The translations under genes and the position numbers were made by a program. Source: JAJKIP01 sp040509055 (GTDB lineage Bacteria > Bacteroidota > Bacteroidia > Chitinophagales > Chitinophagaceae). From it: 10,118 nt of DNA. Positions 1-5,313 of the stretch are shown in pieces. The stretch spans positions 1 to 10,118 of the forward strand of contig JBEVLT010000311.1 of the NCBI GenBank assembly GCA_040509055.1. The letters are read 5' to 3'. Within the stretch, counting starts at the first letter, position 1. Each line of letters begins with the position of its first letter. The notes below the pieces were generated by a model that searched no databases, was not told where the DNA came from, and saw only the letters and a program-made list of their open reading frames with translations.

Positions 1-110
1 TACTGGCAGCAGGTGCCGGCAAGAAAAAGCGCTCAAAAGCAAAGGCTTCAAAAGCCGCGAAAACCAAACAGCCGCTTAAGAAAGAAACCGCGATGGCCGC
101 CGCACAATAA
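1..110 (+). CDS. C-terminal end of a protein with a Lys/Ala-rich tail (partial)
   Basis: The open frame starting at base 3 reads LAAGAGKKKRSKAKASKAAK and then KTKQPLKKETAMAAAQ before a TAA at 108-110; the 5' part lies outside the window. The tail is almost entirely Lys, Ala, Ser and Thr, so it is strongly basic and probably disordered. Such tails occur on histone H1-like and other nucleic-acid-binding proteins and as extensions of ferritin-like or ribosome-associated proteins in Bacteroidota, but the folded part is missing and no family can be assigned. The frame is preferred over the two alternatives because of its composition and because a strong hairpin follows the stop by 6 bases. Confidence 0.55.
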   Translation, partial: LAAGAGKKKRSKAKASKAAKTKQPLKKETAMAAAQ

Positions 111-116
111 GTATCC

Positions 117-144
117 TGTCAGCCCGGCAGAACCCGGGCTGACA
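117..144 (+). terminator. Strong hairpin after the left partial gene
   Basis: A perfect 11-bp stem (TGTCAGCCCGG at 117-127 pairing with CCGGGCTGACA at 134-144) encloses a 6-base loop. It begins 6 bases after the TAA of the left gene. No T-run follows on the plus strand, so it is either a U-poor terminator or a 3'-end-stabilising hairpin. Confidence 0.6.
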
Positions 145-411
145 CCGCAATGGCCGGCATTACCAAAAACAAATGCCTCCTGTGCCGATCCGGGATCCAT
201 GACCTGATCAACAACCCCGGTTATCGCTTTTCATCCATACAGAACAGAGATCCATTTGCGGAATGAAAAACATTTTATTTGGCACAGGCCTGGCCTGAGC
301 CGTGAATTGGTTCTGCGAATAAAGGAACAATGTGCCTGGAAAGTGAAAAAGGAAAAGGCACTACTTTCTGTGTAGCGTTGCCGGGGCATAACGCAACGCC
401 GCTCTCCTGTA
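145..411. other. Gene-free spacer between tail-to-tail genes
   Basis: Together with the hairpin at 117-144 this is a 301-bp gap between the left plus-strand gene and the minus-strand serine hydrolase. Apart from the two hairpins listed separately I see no convincing gene. A micro-frame at 263-298 (MKNILFGTGLA then TGA) looks like the first residues of an exported or membrane protein but stops after 11 codons. It may be chance or a relic. Confidence 0.5.
376..400 (-). terminator. Candidate terminator hairpin for the serine hydrolase
   Basis: GCGTTGC (376-382) pairs with GCAACGC (394-400) around an 11-base loop. On the minus strand it starts 11 bases beyond the stop of the serine hydrolase. 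There is no T-tract after it, so termination efficiency is uncertain. Confidence 0.35.
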
Positions 412-1497
412 TCAATACCCGATAATTCCCTTCAGCTTTCCCCATAGCTCATTGTCAAAACTTGATAGCGCCAGCTGTACGTTCCCGGCCGGTTCACCCA
501 TACGCACCACGACCAGCTGCTGCGACGGCACCACGTATATTTTCTGGTCGTTCTTTCCCAGCGCGGCAAACATATCAGCCGGGGCATTGGGCGTCAGGTT
601 ACCGTTGAAAACAAACTGCGTTTGCGGCAGCATATGACTGCCCTTCCCGTTCAGCCACCACAGGTAGCCGTAAGATGGGTTAATGTTTTGCGAGGTGTTG
701 ATCATGCTGCTGAAGTAATCGCTGTCGGTCATGATAGCGGTCTGGTCCCATTTGCCCCTGTTCAGCATCAGCAGGCCAAACCGCGCCATGCTGCGGGCAT
801 TGCTGTAATACACGTTCAGGTCGCCGGTATTCAGCCAGAACCCGTTCATGCCGATACGGTTGCGGATCTTTGTATTGAAATAGTTGTTGTATGACTGCCC
901 CGATGCATTTTCGATCACTCTGTACAGCAGGGTGTACGCCGCATTGTGATAGGCCCAGCGGGCGCCTGCATCGGCTTTGTACACCAGGCAGGAAGGCGAT
1001 ATGCAATCCACATCGGGCACCCCGTCATCCAGCCCGGTGGTCATGGTGAGCTGGTGGCGGATGGTGATCAGGTTTTCTTTGGCCGGAGGCTCCGAGGTCC
1101 AGCCATTCCCCAGGTATTGCGATGTCCTGTCGCTGATGCGCAAAATACCTTCTTCCTGTGCCAGCCCGGTCAGGAAAGCGGTCAGCGACTTACCGGCGGA
1201 GGCCCAGTACCAGAGGCTATCGGCGGTAAAACTGCCAAAGTATCGCTCGGCCACGATCTTCCCGTTCTTCAGGATCATGAACGCCTTTGTATGTTTTTCC
1301 TGCAGGTAGGCGTACAGGTCGTTGAAGCCCGCCTGGTTCCATCCCAGCGAAGCGGCTGCTGAAGTCTGCCACTCCGTACCGCTCAGCGGCGGGAAATATA
1401 ACGAAGCGGAAACGGGTTGCGGCTCTGTTGAGCTCTTTTGACAGGCACACAGTAAAACAAGAAATGAAAGGATCAGGAAAGAATAGGTTAAGCGCAT
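412..1497 (-). CDS. Lipoprotein serine hydrolase (beta-lactamase class C / PBP-like fold)
   Basis: A 361-residue serine hydrolase of the beta-lactamase family (PF00144 type), probably anchored in the envelope. Residues 1-18 form a lipoprotein signal ending in the lipobox Leu16-Cys-Ala-Cys19. The catalytic motifs are visible: SxxK as S100-A-G-K103 and YxN as Y183-H-N185. The usual third motif (KTG/HxG) appears to be R332-M-G334 in the stretch VVVRMGEPAG, as I recall for the 6-aminohexanoate-dimer-hydrolase/EstB-like branch. C165 and C170 lie before the YxN motif and could form a disulfide. The family includes peptidases, esterases and amidases, so the substrate is unknown; nothing indicates a true beta-lactamase. 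The start at 1497 gives a complete signal peptide. It lies 77 bp downstream of the sigma-factor gene on the same strand and could be read through from it. Confidence 0.88.
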   Translation of the reverse strand: MRLTYSFLILSFLVLLCACQKSSTEPQPVSASLYFPPLSGTEWQTSAAASLGWNQAGFNDLYAYLQEKHTKAFMILKNGKIVAERYFGSFTADSLWYWASAGKSLTAFLTGLAQEEGILRISDRTSQYLGNGWTSEPPAKENLITIRHQLTMTTGLDDGVPDVDCISPSCLVYKADAGARWAYHNAAYTLLYRVIENASGQSYNNYFNTKIRNRIGMNGFWLNTGDLNVYYSNARSMARFGLLMLNRGKWDQTAIMTDSDYFSSMINTSQNINPSYGYLWWLNGKGSHMLPQTQFVFNGNLTPNAPADMFAALGKNDQKIYVVPSQQLVVVRMGEPAGNVQLALSSFDNELWGKLKGIIGY

Positions 1498-1546
1498 GGG
1501 GATGGTTTAAAACAGCCCATTGGATGCCGGAACGGCGATAAGGTTT

Positions 1547-1569
1547 AAAAGAGAGATGCCGCTTCGCGG
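1547..1569 (-). terminator. Weak candidate terminator after the sigma gene
   Basis: On the minus strand CCGC-GAA-GCGG forms a short 4-bp stem with a GAA loop (1559-1569), followed by a pyrimidine-rich run reading CATCTCTCTTTT. It starts 5 bases past the sigma stop codon. The stem is short, so this is only a possibility. Confidence 0.25.
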
Positions 1570-1574
1570 AAGGA

Positions 1575-2801
1575 TTACAACTTATCGATCTTTTGCCGGA
1601 TCAGCTGCCGGTCGGTTTGTGTTCTGGCCAAGCCAGCCGCCTGCTCAAAATGTCGCTTTGCTTTTTCGTTATCGATGCCGGTATACAGCTCTCCCAGCAG
1701 GGTAAAATAAAAATGATTGTCCGGCAGGTCCAGCTTCTCCGCTTCGGCGATGGCTGCCTGCTTGCCATTGGCCCTGGCCAGTGCATAAGTACGGTTCAGC
1801 GCCGCTACCGGCGAATACTCCAGCTGCAGCAGCCGGTTGTAGAGCTGCAGGATGCTCTCCCATTTTTCGCTGGTGTCTTCTTTCCTGGTGTGCCAGTACG
1901 CGATGGCCGCCTCGAGGTGGTATTTGGACAGCCGGCCTCCGGTAGCCGAGCAGTTCAGAAAATAAGAACCTTTCGCGATCAGTTCCGTATCCCACAGGCG
2001 GGTATCCTGCTGGTCGTAGAGCACCGGTTCGCCCTGCTCGTTCACCCGTGCATCGAAACGGGAGGCGTGAAAACACATCAGCGACAACAGGGCATTGGCC
2101 GGCGGTGTATTGGTACCGCTGTTCTCCAGCAGCAGGGAACACAGGCGCATGGCCTCCAGGCACAGGTCTTTGCGCAAGGTCTGATCATGGCTGGAAGAAT
2201 AATAGCCCTCGCTGAAGAGCAGGTACACCGTTCGCAGCACGGCATCGAGCCTTATTTCCATTTCGGCAGGCGGCGGCATCGCCACCGCGATCTTTTCCTG
2301 CCGCAGCTTTTCTTTGGCGCGGTACAGCCGCTTGTTGATCGTTTCTTTATTGGTCAGAAAAGCAGCGGCGATCTCTTCAATGCCAAAGCCGCAAAGAATA
2401 CGCAGGGATAATCCTACCTGCGCTTCGGCAGCAATAGCAGGATGGCAAATGGCAAACATCATCTGCAGCTGGCTGTCGCGGATATTTTGCGGCGACAGGT
2501 CGATCTCTTCTGCTTCGGCTGCCGGTTCTGCCATACCAATGCCGGGAACGATCGTTGACCGGAAATGATGCTCCCGCTGCAAATGATTTCTTGCCTTGTT
2601 TTTCGCTACATGGTACAGCCAGGCCACCGGGTTGGATGGAATGCCTTTCAGCGTCCAGGTCTGCGCCGCAGCCAGGAAGGTATCGCCGGCAATGTCTTCT
2701 GCCGTTTCGATCTGGCCAAATCCAAAGCGGCGGCAAAGCACGGATACGATGTTCCGGAACTCGGTGCGGAATAAGTGGGGGATCAGTTCGGGTTGTTCCA
2801 T
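1575..2801 (-). CDS. ECF42-type RNA polymerase sigma factor with DUF6596/TPR-like C-terminal extension
   Basis: A 408-residue sigma-70 family protein, about twice the length of an ordinary ECF sigma factor. Sigma region 2 lies at about residues 11-75 (AEDIAGDTFLAAAQTW and NPVAWLYHVAKNKARNHL) and region 4 with its helix-turn-helix at about 112-168 (CGFGIEEIAAAFLTNKETIN, then KRLYRAKEKL). Residues 185-285 carry the LFSEGYYSSS segment of DUF6596. The remainder (LEAAIAYWH and SPVAALNRTYALA) resembles the TPR-like extension of ECF42 proteins. In that group the extension, not a membrane anti-sigma factor, is believed to control activity, and the gene sits beside DGPF proteins, as here. The start at 2801 is fixed by an in-frame TGA at 2807-2805. 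The start codon lies directly behind a terminator-like hairpin with no free Shine-Dalgarno. Target genes are not shown by the sequence. Confidence 0.93.
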   Translation of the reverse strand: MEQPELIPHLFRTEFRNIVSVLCRRFGFGQIETAEDIAGDTFLAAAQTWTLKGIPSNPVAWLYHVAKNKARNHLQREHHFRSTIVPGIGMAEPAAEAEEIDLSPQNIRDSQLQMMFAICHPAIAAEAQVGLSLRILCGFGIEEIAAAFLTNKETINKRLYRAKEKLRQEKIAVAMPPPAEMEIRLDAVLRTVYLLFSEGYYSSSHDQTLRKDLCLEAMRLCSLLLENSGTNTPPANALLSLMCFHASRFDARVNEQGEPVLYDQQDTRLWDTELIAKGSYFLNCSATGGRLSKYHLEAAIAYWHTRKEDTSEKWESILQLYNRLLQLEYSPVAALNRTYALARANGKQAAIAEAEKLDLPDNHFYFTLLGELYTGIDNEKAKRHFEQAAGLARTQTDRQLIRQKIDKL

Positions 2802-2806
2802 ACATC

Positions 2807-2837
2807 AAAAAAAGCCCTTGTAAGGTACAAAGGCTTT
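2807..2837 (-). terminator. Intrinsic terminator / attenuator between DGPF1 and the sigma gene
   Basis: On the minus strand AAAGCCTTTGTA, a CCT loop and TACAAGGGCTTT form a 12-bp stem with one G-U pair (2811-2837). The sequence continues directly into a run of seven T (complement of 2807-2813, the first three of them in the stem). This is a textbook Rho-independent terminator in the direction of the operon. It begins 21 bases after the DGPF1 stop, and its T-tract ends 5 bases before the sigma ATG. The only Shine-Dalgarno-like bases (AAGGG) are inside the stem. It therefore probably limits sigma expression by attenuation or sequesters its translation start. Confidence 0.75.
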
Positions 2838-2858
2838 GCATTAAAAAATTTGCCGTTA

Positions 2859-3200
2859 TCACATGGCGTTGATCTCCCTTACTTCCACGTTGCCGCCCAT
2901 CGTCAGCACCGGGCAGCCTTTGGCCAGTTCCGCCGCTTCTTCACAGGATGCGGCCCGGACCAGTGAATAACCGCCGATCGATTCCTTGATCTCGGTATAA
3001 GGCCCGTCGGTAATGATGCCGTCCGTACCAACCACTTTTCCCGAGGGGTGCAAACGGTTGCCCCTGTCGATCAACTGGTCCTTTGCCGCCATATGGCCCA
3101 TCCAGTCCATCCAGCGCTGCATCGTAGCCTGCATCTGTTCGGGCGTACGCTCCTGTATGCCCGCATAGTTCATCCGGTAGATAAATAAAAAGTCTTTCAT
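2859..3200 (-). CDS. DGPF-domain / YCII-related protein (DGPF1)
   Basis: A 113-residue YCII-related protein (PF03795, DGPF branch). The fold is a ferredoxin-like alpha/beta dimer. Visible marks are the N-terminal strand FLFIYRMNY, the helix TPEQMQATMQRWMDWMGHM at about 19-37, the signature ITDGPYTEIKESIGGY at 63-78 (DGPY at 65-68), and a C-terminal EVREI strand. No catalytic activity is established for the family; members are recurrently encoded next to ECF42 sigma factors. Here the gene is preceded 44 bp upstream by a paralogue (DGPF2) and followed 57 bp downstream by the sigma gene, all on one strand. The start at 3200 gives the usual family length. An operator-like 7-bp direct repeat (AGCTGAT at 3207-3213 and 3216-3222) lies just upstream, of unknown meaning. 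Confidence 0.9.
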   Translation of the reverse strand: MKDFLFIYRMNYAGIQERTPEQMQATMQRWMDWMGHMAAKDQLIDRGNRLHPSGKVVGTDGIITDGPYTEIKESIGGYSLVRAASCEEAAELAKGCPVLTMGGNVEVREINAM

Positions 3201-3244
3201 TGTTGTAGCTGATTAAGCTGATGTAATAAGATTGAATAAACGGT

Positions 3245-3598
3245 TCAGTGCAGCCCGTCGCCCCTGGCAATGCGTCGTACCTCTACGGTGTTGCCATCGC
3301 CCTGCAGCACGGGACTGTCTTTGGCAAACGCCACGGCCTCTTCCACGGAGCCGGCTTTGACGATAATGTAGCCGCCGATGGTTTCTTTGATCTCGCCAAA
3401 AGGCCCGTCGGTGACGAGGTTGCCATGATGCACCACCTTGGCATCGTCAAAAGGAAGGCCGTTGCCTCCTGAAAACTTGTTTTGCGCCGCAATACCACCG
3501 ATCCAGTCCATGGTTTGCTTCATCCAGGTCTGCATCTGCTCCGGCGAGGCCAGTTTACTGCCGTCCTGGTGGCGGAAGATCAGCATGAATTCATCCAT
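3245..3598 (-). CDS. DGPF-domain / YCII-related protein (DGPF2)
   Basis: A 117-residue paralogue of DGPF1, first gene of the apparent DGPF2-DGPF1-sigma operon. It carries the canonical DGPF motif at 64-67 within VTDGPFGEIKETIGGY, an N-terminal strand FMLIFRHQD, a helix SPEQMQTWMKQTMDWIGGI at about 18-36, and the EVRRI end strand. The two copies align without large gaps, consistent with tandem duplication, and could form heterodimers (inference). Length matches the family and the start at 3598 is the natural one. The 145 bp upstream to the DUF3037 stop must hold the operon promoter; I see only a GGTCGA hexamer at 3634-3639 (minus strand) that loosely resembles the -35 reported for ECF42 targets, without a matching -10. 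Confidence 0.9.
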   Translation of the reverse strand: MDEFMLIFRHQDGSKLASPEQMQTWMKQTMDWIGGIAAQNKFSGGNGLPFDDAKVVHHGNLVTDGPFGEIKETIGGYIIVKAGSVEEAVAFAKDSPVLQGDGNTVEVRRIARGDGLH

Positions 3599-3743
3599 TG
3601 CTTTACGTTTTGTGCCTGCAGCCTTCCGGGAGCTCGACCGGCAAACGGCAGGCGGTGTGACCGATATCCGGATTTTACAGGAATAACAAACAGGGTAAGA
3701 CGGATTGGACAGGAACCCGGAAGTTTTTCAAAAATTTTACCGG

Positions 3744-4127
3744 TTATTGCACCAGGTCGGCATACAGGCGTTCCAGTGTTTGCGCGACATCGGCCGAGAG
3801 ACCGGGATGCACCGGCGAGGTCTGCACGATGGTGCTGCGGGTAGCTGTGAGCCAGCGGAACCGGGAATCGATGGGCAGCCTGGCGATCGGCCCGCCCTCC
3901 GGCACGCCCCTGCAGATATGCATGAATACGCAAAGACGTTTTTCCAGGTCCTCCATGTCCAGCTCGCATCGGAATGCTGACAGGCGGTCTTTATCCAGTG
4001 CGATCTTTGCCTGCAGGAATTTTTGCCCGGCACAATACATGATCACGCCCACGTTGAGAAACTCCTGTCTCTCCACGCGGGGCATCACCCTGATCACTGC
4101 GTATTCAAACAAGTGTTTCTCTTGCAT
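3744..4127 (-). CDS. DUF3037 protein, partner of the HipA-like kinase
   Basis: A 127-residue protein of the DUF3037 family. Conserved features are the opening YAVIRVMPRVERQEFLNVGV (9-28, with PRVER at 16-20 and N25-V-G-V28), an acidic Asp/Glu-rich segment near 57-62, and the ending RFRWLTATRSTIVQTS plus H107-P-G109. Function is unknown. The frame is open up to 4226, but the start at 4127 is preferred: the family begins a few residues before YAV, and the extra residues would lie wholly inside the upstream kinase gene. With this start the gene overlaps the 3' end of the HipA-like kinase by 23 bp, which suggests translational coupling. HipA-like kinase/DUF3037 neighbours are, to my knowledge, recurrent in bacteria, so the two products probably act together. 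Confidence 0.85.
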   Translation of the reverse strand: MQEKHLFEYAVIRVMPRVERQEFLNVGVIMYCAGQKFLQAKIALDKDRLSAFRCELDMEDLEKRLCVFMHICRGVPEGGPIARLPIDSRFRWLTATRSTIVQTSPVHPGLSADVAQTLERLYADLVQ

Positions 4128-4899
4128 GTTTTGCTTCGTTGACGATAATTTCCGACGCAGCCAGCCGGTCTTCGAGAAACCGTATATAGATCTCCCGTTT
4201 TTCAGCTGGTGTTTCCGGCGCTTCATCGGTCAGCCATTCATCGGGTACCAGCGCTACGACAGACCGGATCAGGCCCGGGTTCAGGATAGCCCGGCAGGCG
4301 CGGTCAGCCGCATCCAGCTCGCTGGCCTGCGGCAGCAGCACATGGTCTTTTACCTGCACAAACGGGCGCCGGGCCTTTTCTGAAAAACCCTCCCAGGCAT
4401 GATGAAAGTAAAGCGCGGCGCCATGATCGATCAGCCACAGCTCTTTGTGCCAGGTGAGCATATTGGTATTGCGCACCGTACGATCCACGTTGGTGACCAG
4501 GCTATCAAACCATACTATTTTCGAGGCCGGCAGCGGATCGATGGTGGTAATAGCGGGATCGAACATGACCGCACCGGACAGGTAATGCAGCGCCAGGTTG
4601 AGCCCCGTGCTGGCTTTGAGCAGGTCCTGGATCTCCTCGTCGGGTTCAGTACGGCCGAAGGCGGAATCGAGGCTGGCAAAAACGAGCTCCGGCACCTTCA
4701 ATCCAAGCGCCCTTGCCAGCTCACCGCAGATCAGTTCGGCTACCAGGGTTTTTACCCCCTGTCCTGCGCCGCGAAATTTGATCACGTACATGAAGCCGTC
4801 GTCTGCCTCGGCAATAGCCGGCAGGGAACCGCCCTCGCGCAGCGGCGTCACATAGCGTGTTACATTCACGGTGCGTATTTCAGGCGGGCGGAGAGACAT
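4105..4899 (-). CDS. HipA-like kinase domain protein (HipA_2 type)
   Basis: A 264-residue protein of the short HipA-like kinase family. Visible kinase elements are the probable ATP-binding Lys41 in YVIKFRGAGQG, a candidate helix-C Glu55 in LVAELICGEL, the catalytic loop N137-V-D139-R-T-V-R-N144, and the metal-binding D158 in LIDHGAALYF. These correspond to the N-x-D-x(4)-N loop and D-x-G of HipA. The N-terminal coupling domain of classical HipA (about 440 residues in total) is absent, and no HipB-like antitoxin gene is adjacent. The gene instead overlaps a DUF3037 gene downstream. It may phosphorylate a protein or another substrate; a toxin role is unproven. The start at 4899 puts MSLRPPEIRTVNVTRY first, as expected. 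A near-leaderless promoter candidate lies just upstream. Confidence 0.87.
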   Translation of the reverse strand: MSLRPPEIRTVNVTRYVTPLREGGSLPAIAEADDGFMYVIKFRGAGQGVKTLVAELICGELARALGLKVPELVFASLDSAFGRTEPDEEIQDLLKASTGLNLALHYLSGAVMFDPAITTIDPLPASKIVWFDSLVTNVDRTVRNTNMLTWHKELWLIDHGAALYFHHAWEGFSEKARRPFVQVKDHVLLPQASELDAADRACRAILNPGLIRSVVALVPDEWLTDEAPETPAEKREIYIRFLEDRLAASEIIVNEAKHARETLV

Positions 4900-4907
4900 A
4901 CCTGCAG

Positions 4908-4939
4908 CGAAAGTAGGGATGAATGCTCACATAGCCACA
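4908..4939 (-). promoter_or_regulatory. Candidate Bacteroidota promoter of the HipA-like/DUF3037 pair
   Basis: On the minus strand TACTTTCG (4915-4908) matches the -7 consensus TAnnTTTG at 5 of its 6 defined bases. It is preceded, 20 bases upstream, by TGTG (4939-4936), which matches the -33 TTTG at 3 of 4. The leader would be only a few bases long, which lowers confidence. Confidence 0.3.
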
Positions 4940-4957
4940 CTGTTCCTTATGCTATAA

Positions 4958-4981
4958 GTTTGAGGTTCGAAGTTTGAGATT
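4958..4981 (+). repeat. Left heptad repeat block 1
   Basis: Three successive 7-mers TTTGAGG, TTCGAAG, TTTGAGA plus a partial TT, preceded by G. They share the pattern TTYGARR and are the reverse complement of the right-hand units TCGAACC/TCAAACA. Confidence 0.65.
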
Positions 4982-5023
4982 ATCCTTAATGGAAGAGGTA
5001 TTCATGCACGCTGACAACCGCAG

Positions 5024-5050
5024 AAGTTCGAAATTGGAAGTTCGAGGTTA
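5024..5050 (+). repeat. Left heptad repeat block 2
   Basis: Three 7-mers TTCGAAA, TTGGAAG, TTCGAGG followed by TTA, with the same orientation as block 1 but shifted by 2 bases relative to its 7-bp phase. This points to an insertion or deletion between the blocks. Confidence 0.65.
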
Positions 5051-5107
5051 CTGTCCTGCATTTGTATAGTCATCTGTTACCGAGCCGGCTTACTATCGAA
5101 CATTCAA

Positions 5108-5119
5108 CGCTGATCAGCG
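5108..5119. repeat. 12-bp perfect palindrome CGCTGATCAGCG
   Basis: A perfect dyad centred at 5113/5114, roughly midway between the left and right repeat blocks. It may be the centre of a larger inverted structure or a protein-binding site; no neighbouring start codon is close enough to assign it as an operator. Confidence 0.5.
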
Positions 5120-5156
5120 CTATTTCGATACCGGGAAGAATATACAACTATAGGCG

Positions 5157-5310
5157 GCCAACATCGAACCTCAAACATCAACCGACAGGTTACAAGCTGC
5201 AACTAACCGATATTAAATTTCAACCCCAGGACCTCAAACATCGAACGCCGGTCGCCTACTGCTTCAATACAGTAAACAATGTACAGCCGCAGGCAACCGA
5301 ACCTCAAACA
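5157..5310 (-). repeat. Right heptad repeat block (complement of left blocks)
   Basis: Reading in 7-base steps from 5157 gives GCCAACA, TCGAACC, TCAAACA, TCAACCG, then degenerate units, TCAACCC, CAGGACC, TCAAACA, TCGAACG, and finally CCGAACC, TCAAACA. The three exact CCTCAAACA copies begin at 5169, 5232 and 5302. They are 63 and 70 bases apart, both multiples of 7, so the phase is kept across about 150 bp despite sequence decay. The orientation is opposite to the left blocks. Confidence 0.7.
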
Positions 5311-5313
5311 AAA

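Larger units (their letters stand above)
4900..5313. other. Long intergenic region with heptad-phased repeats around a palindrome
   Basis: This 414-bp gap lies between two minus-strand genes. It contains two blocks of TTTGAGG/TTCGAAG-like heptamers (4958-4981, 5024-5050), a central 12-bp palindrome (5108-5119) and a longer block of the reverse-complement heptamers (5157-5310), each listed separately. A plus-strand frame crossing it reads Asn-Leu-Lys-His-Gln-like residues from the repeat and is not considered a gene. Confidence 0.7.

Noticed and set aside
13..207. Plus-strand open frame from a GTG at 13
   Set aside because: It is out of frame with the more plausible Lys/Ala-rich tail and would run through the hairpin at 117-144.
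263..298. Micro-frame MKNILFGTGLA followed by TGA
   Set aside because: It resembles the start of a membrane or exported protein but has 11 codons, no convincing ribosome-binding site, and only a further short open stretch after the stop.
1593..2411. Plus-strand open frame of 272 codons
   Set aside because: It is antisense to the sigma-factor gene, whose domains are all recognisable.
3634..3639. GGTCGA upstream of DGPF2 as an ECF42 -35 element
   Set aside because: It only partly matches the TGTCGA-like motif I recall for ECF42 targets, and no matching -10 lies at a suitable distance.
3720..3746. CCGG...CCGG flanks around an A/T-rich core after the DUF3037 stop as a terminator
   Set aside because: The arms pair only with a bulge and the core is simple A/T sequence; no clear T-tract follows the stem.
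4105..4899. Classical hipBA toxin-antitoxin locus
   Set aside because: The kinase lacks the HipA N-terminal domain and no small helix-turn-helix antitoxin gene is adjacent; only DUF3037 is.
5157..5310. Possible CRISPR array
   Set aside because: Units are 7 bp and degenerate, with no 25-40 bp repeats, no unique spacers of constant length and no cas genes.
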